DNA from: Granulosicoccus sp047634635
GTDB taxonomy: Bacteria > Pseudomonadota > Gammaproteobacteria > Granulosicoccales > Granulosicoccaceae
Assembly: GCA_047634635.1 (NCBI GenBank)
Contig: JBLIIE010000196.1
Span: 1-8,890 of the forward strand
DNA length: 8,890 nucleotides
Direction: 5' to 3'
The position numbers and the translations under genes were made by a program. The notes below the pieces were generated by a model that worked only from the letters and a program-made list of their open reading frames with translations, was not told the origin of the DNA and did not search any database. The number at the start of each line of letters is the position of its first letter. Positions within the stretch are counted from its first letter, which is position 1. Shown here piece after piece: positions 1-6,114 of this stretch.

Positions 1-20
1 TAATTAGAGAATTACTTTTC

Positions 21-1619
21 ATGAATCCGTACCGTACTCTTACATCAGATGCTGCAGATACTATCGCTGCTAATGGCAACAACTGGGCAGCTATCAACCC
101 GGAAAATGTAGCGCGTATGCAGTTGCAAAATCGCTTTCGCACCGGGCTTGATATTTCGCGTTACACAGCAAAAATACTGCGTGACGATATGGCCGCCTAT
201 GACAAAGATCCTTCTCAGTACACTCAGTCTCTGGGTTGCTGGCATGGATTCATTGCCCAGCAGAAAATGATTTCCATCAAGAAGCACTTCGGCACAACCA
301 AAGGTAGCTACTTGTATTTGTCAGGCTGGATGATTGCCGCTTTGCGATCAGAGTTTGGTCCTCTTCCTGATCAGTCCATTCATGAAAAGACATCGGTACC
401 TGCACTTATCGAAGAGCTATACACATTTCTTAAGCAAGCCGATGCCAGAGAACTACGTCACTTGTTTACTGATCTGGATGCCGCACGTGCACAAAACAAT
501 CAGGTTGCTGAAAAAGCAGTCATGGACAAGATTGATAATTTTCAAACGCATGTTGTCCCTATCATTGCAGATATAGATGCAGGCTTTGGCAACGAGGAGG
601 CAACCTACCTACTTGCCAAGAAGATGATAGAAGCGGGTGCCTGTGCACTGCAGATAGAAAATCAGGTGTCTGATGTCAAGCAGTGTGGACATCAAGATGG
701 CAAAGTTACTGTGCCTCATGAGGATTTTCTGGCAAAGATTAATGCGATACGTTATGCGTTCCTGGAAATGGGTGTTGACGATGGTGTCATCGTTGCGCGT
801 ACTGATTCACTGGGTGCTGGACTGACACAGAAAATTCCTGTGTCTCGTGAGCCAGGTGATTTGGGTGATCAATACAATGCCTTTATTCAAGGTGATGAAG
901 TGACATCCTTATCTGACATTGGCGCTGGTGACATTGTTATCCAACAGGGTGACAAGACAATCAGAACATCCCGACTGCCTAATGGGCTTATCCAGTTTCG
1001 TGCAGGTACCGGTGAAGATCGTTGTGTACTTGATTGCATAACGGCACTAAACAACGGCGCTGACATGTTGTGGATCGAGACTGAAAAGCCTCATGTTGGA
1101 CAAATCGCAGCCATGGTCGATCGCATTCGCGATGTTATTCCAAATGCGAAACTGATCTACAACAACAGCCCATCATTTAACTGGACGCTCAGCTTCCGTC
1201 AGCAGGTGTTTGATTCTTGGCAGGAAGAGGGCAAGTCGCTTGAAGCCTACGATCGTGAGGCGCTGATGGCGGAATCCTACGATGAGACGGAATTATCCTT
1301 AGAAGCTGATGCTCGTATTCAGGCATTTCAGGCTGATGCTTCTGCTCGAGCGGGTGTATTCCATCATTTGATCACTCTTCCCACCTATCACACCGCAGCA
1401 CAATCCACGGATACGCTGTCCAAAGGCTACTTTGGTGATGAGGGCATGCTTGCCTATGTTCGTGAAGTTCAACGCCGTGAAATTCGCGACGGCCTGGCTT
1501 GTGTCAAGCACCAGGATATGTCGGGTTCTAACATCGGTGATGATCATAAAGAGTACTTTTCAGGTTCTCAGGCCCTGAAAGCCTCTGGAAAAGACAATAC
1601 TATGAATCAATTTGGCTAG
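21..1619 (+). CDS. aceA: Isocitrate lyase, long Pseudomonas-type form (glyoxylate shunt)
   Basis: Cytosolic enzyme that splits isocitrate into glyoxylate and succinate, the first step of the glyoxylate shunt, which allows growth on acetate or fatty acids. The 532-residue product begins at the ATG at 21; only a weak purine stretch (AGAGA, 6-10) precedes it. Visible family motifs are SGW at 101-103, IIADIDAGFGN at 181-191 (metal and substrate pocket), the active-site loop KQCGH at 220-224 with catalytic Cys222 and His224, VARTDSLGAG, and NNSPSFNW at 381-388. KQCGH rather than KKCGH, together with the length, places it with the longer Pseudomonas-type lyases rather than the roughly 430-residue E. 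coli type; Cys222 matches the numbering I recall for the P. aeruginosa enzyme. The gene is intact. A hairpin follows the stop, then icd lies downstream on the same strand. The promoter lies outside the window. Family assignment is near certain. Confidence 0.97.
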   Translation: MNPYRTLTSDAADTIAANGNNWAAINPENVARMQLQNRFRTGLDISRYTAKILRDDMAAYDKDPSQYTQSLGCWHGFIAQQKMISIKKHFGTTKGSYLYLSGWMIAALRSEFGPLPDQSIHEKTSVPALIEELYTFLKQADARELRHLFTDLDAARAQNNQVAEKAVMDKIDNFQTHVVPIIADIDAGFGNEEATYLLAKKMIEAGACALQIENQVSDVKQCGHQDGKVTVPHEDFLAKINAIRYAFLEMGVDDGVIVARTDSLGAGLTQKIPVSREPGDLGDQYNAFIQGDEVTSLSDIGAGDIVIQQGDKTIRTSRLPNGLIQFRAGTGEDRCVLDCITALNNGADMLWIETEKPHVGQIAAMVDRIRDVIPNAKLIYNNSPSFNWTLSFRQQVFDSWQEEGKSLEAYDREALMAESYDETELSLEADARIQAFQADASARAGVFHHLITLPTYHTAAQSTDTLSKGYFGDEGMLAYVREVQRREIRDGLACVKHQDMSGSNIGDDHKEYFSGSQALKASGKDNTMNQFG

Positions 1620-1634
1620 GCAGCTATGTTGTCG

Positions 1635-1660
1635 CGGCACCGTCTAGTCAGGCGGTGCCG
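1635..1660 (+). terminator. Hairpin after aceA, probable terminator
   Basis: CGGCACCG (1635-1642) and CGGTGCCG (1653-1660) are a perfect 8-bp inverted repeat. A T-G and a C-G pair can extend it to about 10 bp around the six-base loop TAGTCA. It starts 15 bases after the aceA stop. The 3' flank (GTCATTTG) has only a short T run, so termination may be partial and some readthrough into icd is possible. Confidence 0.6.
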
Positions 1661-1764
1661 GTCATTTGAGAAGCCCGCTACTAAGGCCTTCCACAGATGC
1701 TACCTTGATCTTTTGTGGTTTTAAGTCGAAGATTATCGGTTTCCTCTGGAGCCGAGCCGCACTG

Positions 1765-3993
1765 ATGACTGATCGCATTCCAACCGTTATATACACGTTG
1801 ACCGATGAAGCTCCGGCTCTGGCAACGTATTCCCTGCTACCCATCGTGCAGACGTTTACACAAGCAGCTGGAATTGCGGTTGAAACCAGAGACATTTCAC
1901 TGGCTGCACGCGTGTTATCCCAATTCAATGACCAGCTTCCTGCTGATCAGCAAACGCACGATGCACTGGCAGAATTAGGTGAATTGGCAGTCATGCCTTA
2001 CGCCAATATCGTAAAGCTTCCCAATATCAGTGCCTCTATCCCACAACTTAAAGAGGTCATCACAGAGCTGCAAGCCCAGGGCTATGGTATTCCGGATTAT
2101 CCGGATGAGGCGTCAAACGCTGCTGAGCAAGATGCCCGGACCAGATATGACAGAGTCAAGGGCAGTGCGGTTAACCCCGTATTAAGAGAAGGCAACTCCG
2201 ATAGGCGCGCACCTGCCGCTGTAAAGAACTACGCCCGATCCAATCCTCATGCCATGGGCGCATGGTCAAACGAGTCCAAATCACATGTGGCGCATATGAC
2301 GTCTGGAGATTTCTTCTCAAACGAACTATCCGTCACCATGGATTCAGACAACACCGTCCGCATTGAGCATGTCGCTGCAGGTGGTGTAGTCACAGTTCTG
2401 AAATCGGATTTTCCTGTTCTGGCAGGTGAGATTGTCGATGCAACTTATATGAGTCAATCGGCATTGACGGCTTTCCTGGCAGAGCAGATTGCAGATGCAA
2501 AAAAGCAGGGTGTACTATTTTCCGTCCACCTGAAAGCGACCATGATGAAGGTGTCTGACCCCATCCTGTTTGGTCATGTGGTTCGAGCCTTCTTCAGCGA
2601 CCTGTTTGCAGAGCATGCAGAAGCACTGGCAAACTGCGGTGCAAATCCAAATAATGGCTTGGGCAGTATGCTTAACGCAATTGCGTCACTGCCTGAGGAT
2701 CAACGAATCATCGTGTTGAAAGCCATTGACGATGCCTATGAGGCAGGTCCGAGTCTGGCGATGGTGAATTCCGAAAAAGGGATTTCAAATCTGCATGTGC
2801 CTAGTGACGTCATAGTGGATGCATCCATGCCAGCCATGATCCGGACATCGGGAAAGATGTGGAACCCGGCGGGTCAGCTGCAGGACACTAAGGCTGTAAT
2901 TCCAGATAGCAGTTACGCGTCGGTTTTTGAAGAAGCCATTCGATTTTGCTGTGAACACGGAGCCTTTGATCCAACCACGATGGGCACAGTGCCGAACGTG
3001 GGTCTAATGGCTCAGAAGGCTGAGGAATACGGATCCCATGACAAAACATTTGAAATAGCAGCTGCCGGCTCCGTAAGAGTGGTTGATGGCTCGGGTAATG
3101 AATTGCTAAGCCACGCCGTTGAAGCGGGTGACATCTGGCGCATGTGCAATGTAAAGGATGCCCCCATCAGAGATTGGGTCCGTCTGGCTGTTTCACGAGC
3201 CAAAGCTACCCTTAGTCCAACGGTATTCTGGTTAGATGAGGCGCGAGCTCATGACGCTCAATTGATCAAGAAGGTAAATACCTATTTGGCAGATCATGAT
3301 ACTGACGGTTTGGATATCAGCATCATGGCTCCGGCACAAGCCACTCGATTCTCCATGCTTCGCTTGAAAGATGGCAAGGACACGGTATCTGTCACAGGTA
3401 ATGTCCTGCGCGACTACCTCACTGATTTGTTCCCTATTCTCGAATTAGGCACCAGTGCAAAAATGTTATCGATCGTACCCTTAATGAATGGTGGTGGTTT
3501 ATTTGAAACTGGAGCAGGTGGGTCAGCTCCCAAGCACGTTGAGCAATTGGTGGAGGAGAACCATCTTCGATGGGACTCATTAGGTGAGTTTCTGGCTATC
3601 GCCGTGTCTTTGGAACATTTTGCACAAACTGAAAACATCGAACGAGCACAGGTGCTTGCCACTACGCTTGATGCAGCCACCAGTAAATTACTGCTTGAAG
3701 GTAAGTCGCCGTCTCGTCGTGTCAAAGAGCTGGATAATCGCGGTAGCCACTTCTACCTTGCCATGTACTGGGCTGAGGCGCTTAGCTTGCAAGACGATGA
3801 CGCCGAGCTTAAAACGCAGTTCACAGGCTTTGCGAATGCGCTTAAAGAAATGGAGAGCACGATCCTGGCTGAATTGAGCGCTGTTCAGGGTAAGGCTGTT
3901 GATATTGGTGGTTACTATTATCCTAGCGTTGAAAAGTGCACCGCTGTGATGCGTCCCAGTAACACATTCAATAAATTACTGGCTAACGTATAG
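1765..3993 (+). CDS. icd: NADP-dependent isocitrate dehydrogenase, monomeric type
   Basis: TCA-cycle enzyme that oxidatively decarboxylates isocitrate to 2-oxoglutarate with NADP+. It is the large single-chain family (about 740 residues), unrelated in length to the dimeric E. coli Icd of about 416. The ATG at 1765 gives 742 residues. With a constant +2 offset, residues I recall from the Azotobacter vinelandii enzyme all fall on identical amino acids: Ser134, Asn137, Arg141 and Arg147 (substrate), Lys257 and Tyr422 (catalysis), Asp352, Asp550 and Asp554 (metal), and His591, Arg602 and Arg651 (NADP). This supports both function and start. A TTG at 1666 would add 33 residues of non-family sequence and is rejected. 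The ribosome binding site is poor (GGAG at 1748-1751, 13 bases away). It follows aceA on the same strand after a 145-base gap with a hairpin, so it may have its own promoter, though none is clear. Confidence 0.97.
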   Translation: MTDRIPTVIYTLTDEAPALATYSLLPIVQTFTQAAGIAVETRDISLAARVLSQFNDQLPADQQTHDALAELGELAVMPYANIVKLPNISASIPQLKEVITELQAQGYGIPDYPDEASNAAEQDARTRYDRVKGSAVNPVLREGNSDRRAPAAVKNYARSNPHAMGAWSNESKSHVAHMTSGDFFSNELSVTMDSDNTVRIEHVAAGGVVTVLKSDFPVLAGEIVDATYMSQSALTAFLAEQIADAKKQGVLFSVHLKATMMKVSDPILFGHVVRAFFSDLFAEHAEALANCGANPNNGLGSMLNAIASLPEDQRIIVLKAIDDAYEAGPSLAMVNSEKGISNLHVPSDVIVDASMPAMIRTSGKMWNPAGQLQDTKAVIPDSSYASVFEEAIRFCCEHGAFDPTTMGTVPNVGLMAQKAEEYGSHDKTFEIAAAGSVRVVDGSGNELLSHAVEAGDIWRMCNVKDAPIRDWVRLAVSRAKATLSPTVFWLDEARAHDAQLIKKVNTYLADHDTDGLDISIMAPAQATRFSMLRLKDGKDTVSVTGNVLRDYLTDLFPILELGTSAKMLSIVPLMNGGGLFETGAGGSAPKHVEQLVEENHLRWDSLGEFLAIAVSLEHFAQTENIERAQVLATTLDAATSKLLLEGKSPSRRVKELDNRGSHFYLAMYWAEALSLQDDDAELKTQFTGFANALKEMESTILAELSAVQGKAVDIGGYYYPSVEKCTAVMRPSNTFNKLLANV

Positions 3994-4007
3994 CACCCTC
4001 AGTTGTT

Positions 4008-4024
4008 ACGCTTCGCGTTTTTTT
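4008..4024 (+). terminator. Possible weak terminator after icd
   Basis: ACGC-TTC-GCGT followed by six further T residues (4019-4024) lies 15 bases after the icd stop. The stem is only 4 bp. An alternative 6-bp pairing, CGCTTC (4009-4014) with GAAGCG (4028-4033), encloses the T run instead. The T tract suits intrinsic termination but the stem is short. Confidence 0.4.
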
Positions 4025-4121
4025 GATGAAGCGCGATTAGCAGTGGCTTTCAGGTAGAAATTACAGATTATTGACGCTTTTGGGCTGGTTAATAACCGAA
4101 TGGCGACTTTCTTGACGCCAC

Positions 4122-4165
4122 TTATCCACCTTATCCACAATTTCTGTGGATAAGGTTGTGGATGA
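4122..4165. promoter_or_regulatory. Cluster of four DnaA boxes, two facing two
   Basis: Compared with the DnaA box consensus TTATNCACA: TTATCCACC at 4122-4130 (+, 8/9), TTATCCACA at 4131-4139 (+, perfect, abutting the first), TGTGGATAA at 4145-4153 (perfect on the minus strand) and TGTGGATGA at 4157-4165 (minus strand, 8/9). The two perfect boxes face each other across five bases, with an outer imperfect box on each side. Four boxes in 44 bp is far above chance. The strict TTATCCACA version is the high-affinity form. Confidence 0.8.
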
Positions 4166-4174
4166 AACGGTTAA

Positions 4175-4198
4175 ACAGGGGTGAAACCCCCGCCCTGT
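4175..4198. repeat. G+C-rich inverted repeat beside the DnaA boxes
   Basis: ACAGGG (4175-4180) and CCCTGT (4193-4198) form a perfect 6-bp inverted repeat. A competing inner pairing is GGGG (4178-4181) with CCCC (4187-4190) around GTGAA-type bases. It lies between the DnaA-box cluster and the low-G+C stretch. Function unknown; no T tract follows on the plus strand, so it is not an obvious terminator. Confidence 0.5.
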
Positions 4199-4288
4199 AA
4201 CAGTCTTACCAAATTGTTTATAAATTGAACAATAGCTTTAAATTCAATATAAACAGAGACTTACAGTCTAATCTTAAAGTAACAATGT

Positions 4289-4312
4289 GTTCACATACAA
4301 CATTATATGAAC
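4289..4312. repeat. 24-bp imperfect palindrome in the A+T-rich stretch
   Basis: GTTCACATA (4289-4297) and TATATGAAC (4304-4312) are 9-base arms matching at 8 of 9 positions in inverted orientation, separated by six bases (CAACAT). Arms of this size suit a dimeric DNA-binding protein or a pair of recombinase protomers. The left arm overlaps the smaller palindrome TGTGTTCACA (4286-4295). No protein can be assigned. Confidence 0.5.
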
Positions 4313-4333
4313 TGCATCAACTATTTTTTTGCC

Positions 4334-4342
4334 TGTGTATAA
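4334..4342 (-). promoter_or_regulatory. Additional DnaA box (TTATACACA on minus strand)
   Basis: TGTGTATAA on the plus strand reads TTATACACA on the other, a full match to TTATNCACA. It lies just after a run of seven T residues, at the right edge of the low-G+C stretch and 168 bases from the main cluster, so DnaA boxes bracket the A+T-rich DNA. Confidence 0.6.
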
Positions 4343-4371
4343 GGGCTGGTGTTTTTTGGATCGTCAAGCAC

Positions 4372-4408
4372 GAAAACTGATTTTTTCACATAGAAAACCA
4401 CTTTTTTC
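4372..4408. repeat. Two A/T-tract direct repeats, 21-bp period
   Basis: GAAAACTGATTTTTTC (4372-4387) and GAAAACCACTTTTTTC (4393-4408) are 16-base direct repeats differing only in the central three bases. The 21-bp period is two helical turns, so the A and T tracts fall on the same face and should bend the DNA. TTTTTCACA (4382-4390), spanning the end of the first copy, matches the relaxed DnaA consensus TTWTNCACA. Confidence 0.65.
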
Positions 4409-4410
4409 GC

Positions 4411-4423
4411 GCTCAAGGTGAGC
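4411..4423 (-). terminator. Short hairpin downstream of orn, weak terminator candidate
   Basis: GCTCA-AGG-TGAGC is a perfect 5-bp stem with a three-base loop, located 39 bases past the orn stop. In the orn direction the stem is followed by GCG and then A residues, not a T tract, so it lacks the tail of an intrinsic terminator. It may only protect the RNA end. Confidence 0.25.
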
Positions 4424-4461
4424 TTGTGCGGCGAATTTCTGGCGCTTGGGACTTGGGCCGC

Positions 4462-5007
4462 CTAGATGTTAAAAATTTGCGCGCGGTAGTAACGCAATTC
4501 GGCGATGCTCTCGCGAATATCATCCAGGGCGAGATGTGTATTCTCTTTGCTAAAACCATCACTGACTGATGGCTTCCAGCGCTTCACCAACTCCTTGATA
4601 GTGCTCACATCTACATTCCGGTAGTGGAAGAAGGCTTCCAGCGGTGGCATGTACTTGACCATGAAGCGTCTGTCTTGACCAATGCTGTTGCCACACATCG
4701 GACTCTTCCCGGCATCAATCCAGGGCTCTAGAAACGCTATGGTCTCCTCGGAAGCGATCTCCAGGGTGTATTTGCTGGCACGCACACGATCCACTAGTCC
4801 TGAGGCTGTGTGATGTTCGGTGTTCCAATCATCCATCGCTAGCAACTTGTCATCATCGACGTGTATAGCGATGACAGGTCCTTCTGCTAATGTGTTGAGC
4901 TGGGGGTCGGTTACGATCGTGGCAATCTCTATGATCGTGTCGATCTCTGGTTCCAATCCGGTCATTTCCAGATCTACCCAAATGAGATTGTCATTGTTGG
5001 TTGACAT
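4462..5007 (-). CDS. orn: Oligoribonuclease (DEDDh 3'-5' exoribonuclease)
   Basis: Cytosolic exonuclease that degrades 2-5 nucleotide RNAs, and in related bacteria the pGpG made from cyclic di-GMP, completing mRNA decay. The ATG at 5007 gives 181 residues, the same length as the E. coli protein. The DEDDh catalytic residues are all present: Asp12 and Glu14 in WVDLEMTGL (10-18), Asp112 in NSIGQDRRFM, and His158 and Asp163 in HLALDDIRES. An in-frame TTG directly upstream (5010) is less likely because the purine-rich AGAGA in the upstream mRNA is about seven bases from the ATG. It is transcribed divergently from rsgA, a neighbour relation conserved in E. coli and Pseudomonas. Its 3' end faces the DnaA-box region. 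Confidence 0.97.
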   Translation of the reverse strand: MSTNNDNLIWVDLEMTGLEPEIDTIIEIATIVTDPQLNTLAEGPVIAIHVDDDKLLAMDDWNTEHHTASGLVDRVRASKYTLEIASEETIAFLEPWIDAGKSPMCGNSIGQDRRFMVKYMPPLEAFFHYRNVDVSTIKELVKRWKPSVSDGFSKENTHLALDDIRESIAELRYYRAQIFNI

Positions 5008-5048
5008 CAATTTGTCTCTATTCTTATTCCATGGCTAATAGAGAAGTA

Positions 5049-5076
5049 TTGACGATTCCACGCTGATTGCCAGAAT
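5049..5076 (+). promoter_or_regulatory. Candidate sigma-70 promoter for rsgA
   Basis: TTGACG (5049-5054, 5/6 to the -35 consensus), a 16-base spacer, then CAGAAT (5071-5076, 4/6 to the -10). A start near 5083 would leave a leader of about 130 bases before rsgA. That leader contains the short hairpin GCAGT-AA-ACTGC (5124-5135). Sequence match only. Confidence 0.4.
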
Positions 5077-5100
5077 ACTTTGTATCTATTACTAGGGCAA
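5072..5100 (-). promoter_or_regulatory. Candidate sigma-70 promoter for orn, overlapping the rsgA one
   Basis: On the minus strand TTGCCC (5100-5095, 4/6) is followed after 17 bases by TATTCT (5077-5072, 4/6). Its -10 lies on nearly the same bases as the -10 of the candidate rsgA promoter, so the two could exclude each other. Weak matches, placed mainly by position and spacing. Confidence 0.3.
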
Positions 5101-5214
5101 AGCGTTTGTTTCGAGGTCGTAAAGCAGTAAACTGCGGTAATACATGCAAGCATGCATCGTGCAACCTCACCCTCGGAAATCCACTATCTTCATGCATCAA
5201 ATCACATTTTGACT

Positions 5215-6096
5215 ATGTCTCCAGAGCTCATCCACGCACGTGTTGTGGCAAATTTCAGGAAAACAGTTGCTGTTCAAGTCGATGGGACTGGCGAAATAGA
5301 GCAGGCCTACCCCTTGGCAAAAGTGCCTCTTTTGGTCGCTGGAGATCAAGTGTCCTGCTTACGAGATGACGGCCTGCTCCGGGTGCAGGAATTATCAACA
5401 CGCGACAGCGTGCTGGCACGAGCTGATCGGTATAGCGTTAAACCTCTGGCGGCTAATCTGACTCACTTGGGTATCGTATCGGCGAATCCACCGGGCATAG
5501 ACACCTTGTTGATTGATCAATTCTGTTTAGCTGCTCATCAGGCCGGTGTCGGTGCTGTAATCATATTTAATAAAGCGGATCGAATGACGGATGAGGAGCG
5601 CGTTAGCGCCGAAGAGCTATTGAATACCTATAAGAGTATCGGGTACCCGGCCGTCATGATCGATACGAAAACAGAAGAGGGAATGCAGCCTTTGATGGAC
5701 GAGCTACCAGGTCGTACCTTGACTATGGTTGGGGCCAGTGGCGTTGGGAAGTCTTCTATCATTCAACGTCTGTTACCTGACAAACACCTGGTGGTGGGAG
5801 CTGTCTCCAAAGCTACGGGCTTGGGCTCACACACCACATCAGTGACTTTCTGGTATGACATGCCGGGTGATGGTGCCATCATAGATTCACCGGGCGTCAG
5901 GCAGTTTTCCGTATCACACCTTCCGAATGAGCTGGTCCGAAAGGGCTACCATGAAATGGCTCGGGCATCTGAGTTATGCCGATTCGGTGATTGTTCGCAC
6001 ACAGTTGAACCTGCCTGCGGCGTCCTGGACGGCATAAAAAGCGGGGAGATTGCTCGCTGGCGTTACGATAACTACAAAAAACTGGCTGAGATCTAG
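5215..6096 (+). CDS. rsgA: Ribosome small-subunit biogenesis GTPase RsgA (YjeQ family)
   Basis: Circularly permuted GTPase that binds the 30S subunit late in maturation and uses GTP hydrolysis to release RbfA. From the ATG at 5215 (293 residues) the order is: an OB-fold from about residue 6 to 70, G4 NKAD at 119-122, G1/P-loop GASGVGKS at 173-180, the GLGSHTT switch at 202-208, G3 DSPG at 224-227, and a C-terminal zinc motif Cys255, Cys260, His262, Cys268 with the same 5-2-6 spacing as E. coli. The permuted G4-G1-G3 order is diagnostic. It lacks the basic N-terminal tail of E. coli RsgA (about 350 residues); an in-frame stop at 5128-5130 rules out a longer version. An upstream ATG (5152) would add 21 residues, and neither start has a clear ribosome binding site. 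I prefer 5215 because the OB-fold begins right after it. It converges on rhdA with an 18-base gap. Confidence 0.95.
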   Translation: MSPELIHARVVANFRKTVAVQVDGTGEIEQAYPLAKVPLLVAGDQVSCLRDDGLLRVQELSTRDSVLARADRYSVKPLAANLTHLGIVSANPPGIDTLLIDQFCLAAHQAGVGAVIIFNKADRMTDEERVSAEELLNTYKSIGYPAVMIDTKTEEGMQPLMDELPGRTLTMVGASGVGKSSIIQRLLPDKHLVVGAVSKATGLGSHTTSVTFWYDMPGDGAIIDSPGVRQFSVSHLPNELVRKGYHEMARASELCRFGDCSHTVEPACGVLDGIKSGEIARWRYDNYKKLAEI

Positions 6097-6114
6097 TCGT
6101 CAAGGCACAGAACC

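Larger units (their letters stand above)
4122..4408. other. Candidate replication origin or DnaA-binding locus
   Basis: The 468 bases between the convergent icd and orn genes (3994-4461) hold no credible ORF or RNA gene but are rich in replication-origin-like parts. From left to right these are four adjacent DnaA boxes (4122-4165), a G+C-rich inverted repeat (4175-4198), a stretch where I count 32 G/C in 120 bases (4201-4320, about 27%, clearly below the flanking genes), a 24-bp imperfect palindrome (4289-4312), a further perfect DnaA box (4334-4342), and A/T-tract direct repeats 21 bp apart (4372-4408), one containing a relaxed box. Clustered DnaA boxes beside an easily melted region are the defining plan of a bacterial oriC. 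Against it, dnaA, dnaN and mnmG are absent from the window, there is only one GATC, and the flanking genes would be transcribed toward the origin. A DnaA titration or reactivation site (datA or DARS-like) is the main alternative. Confidence 0.5.

Noticed and set aside
1666..1764. N-terminal extension of icd from the TTG at 1666
   Set aside because: It adds 33 residues with no family match, begins right after the aceA hairpin, and the residue numbering of the known active site fits the ATG at 1765.
4071..4099. Promoter for a small RNA in the 3994-4461 gap
   Set aside because: TTGACG occurs at 4071 and 4112, but no acceptable -10 lies 16-18 bases downstream of either.
4289..4312. Xer dif site in the convergent gap
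   Set aside because: The arms and six-base centre look right in geometry, but the right arm agrees with the XerD consensus at only about 4 of 11 positions.
4315..4327. IHF-binding site (ATCAA-N4-TT core)
   Set aside because: The core fits but the first and last consensus positions mismatch; such partial matches are common in A+T-rich DNA.
5067..5369. Small cysteine-rich ORF overlapping the rsgA start
   Set aside because: It overlaps the conserved RsgA OB-fold in another frame, has no ribosome binding site, and its composition is that of a shadow reading frame.
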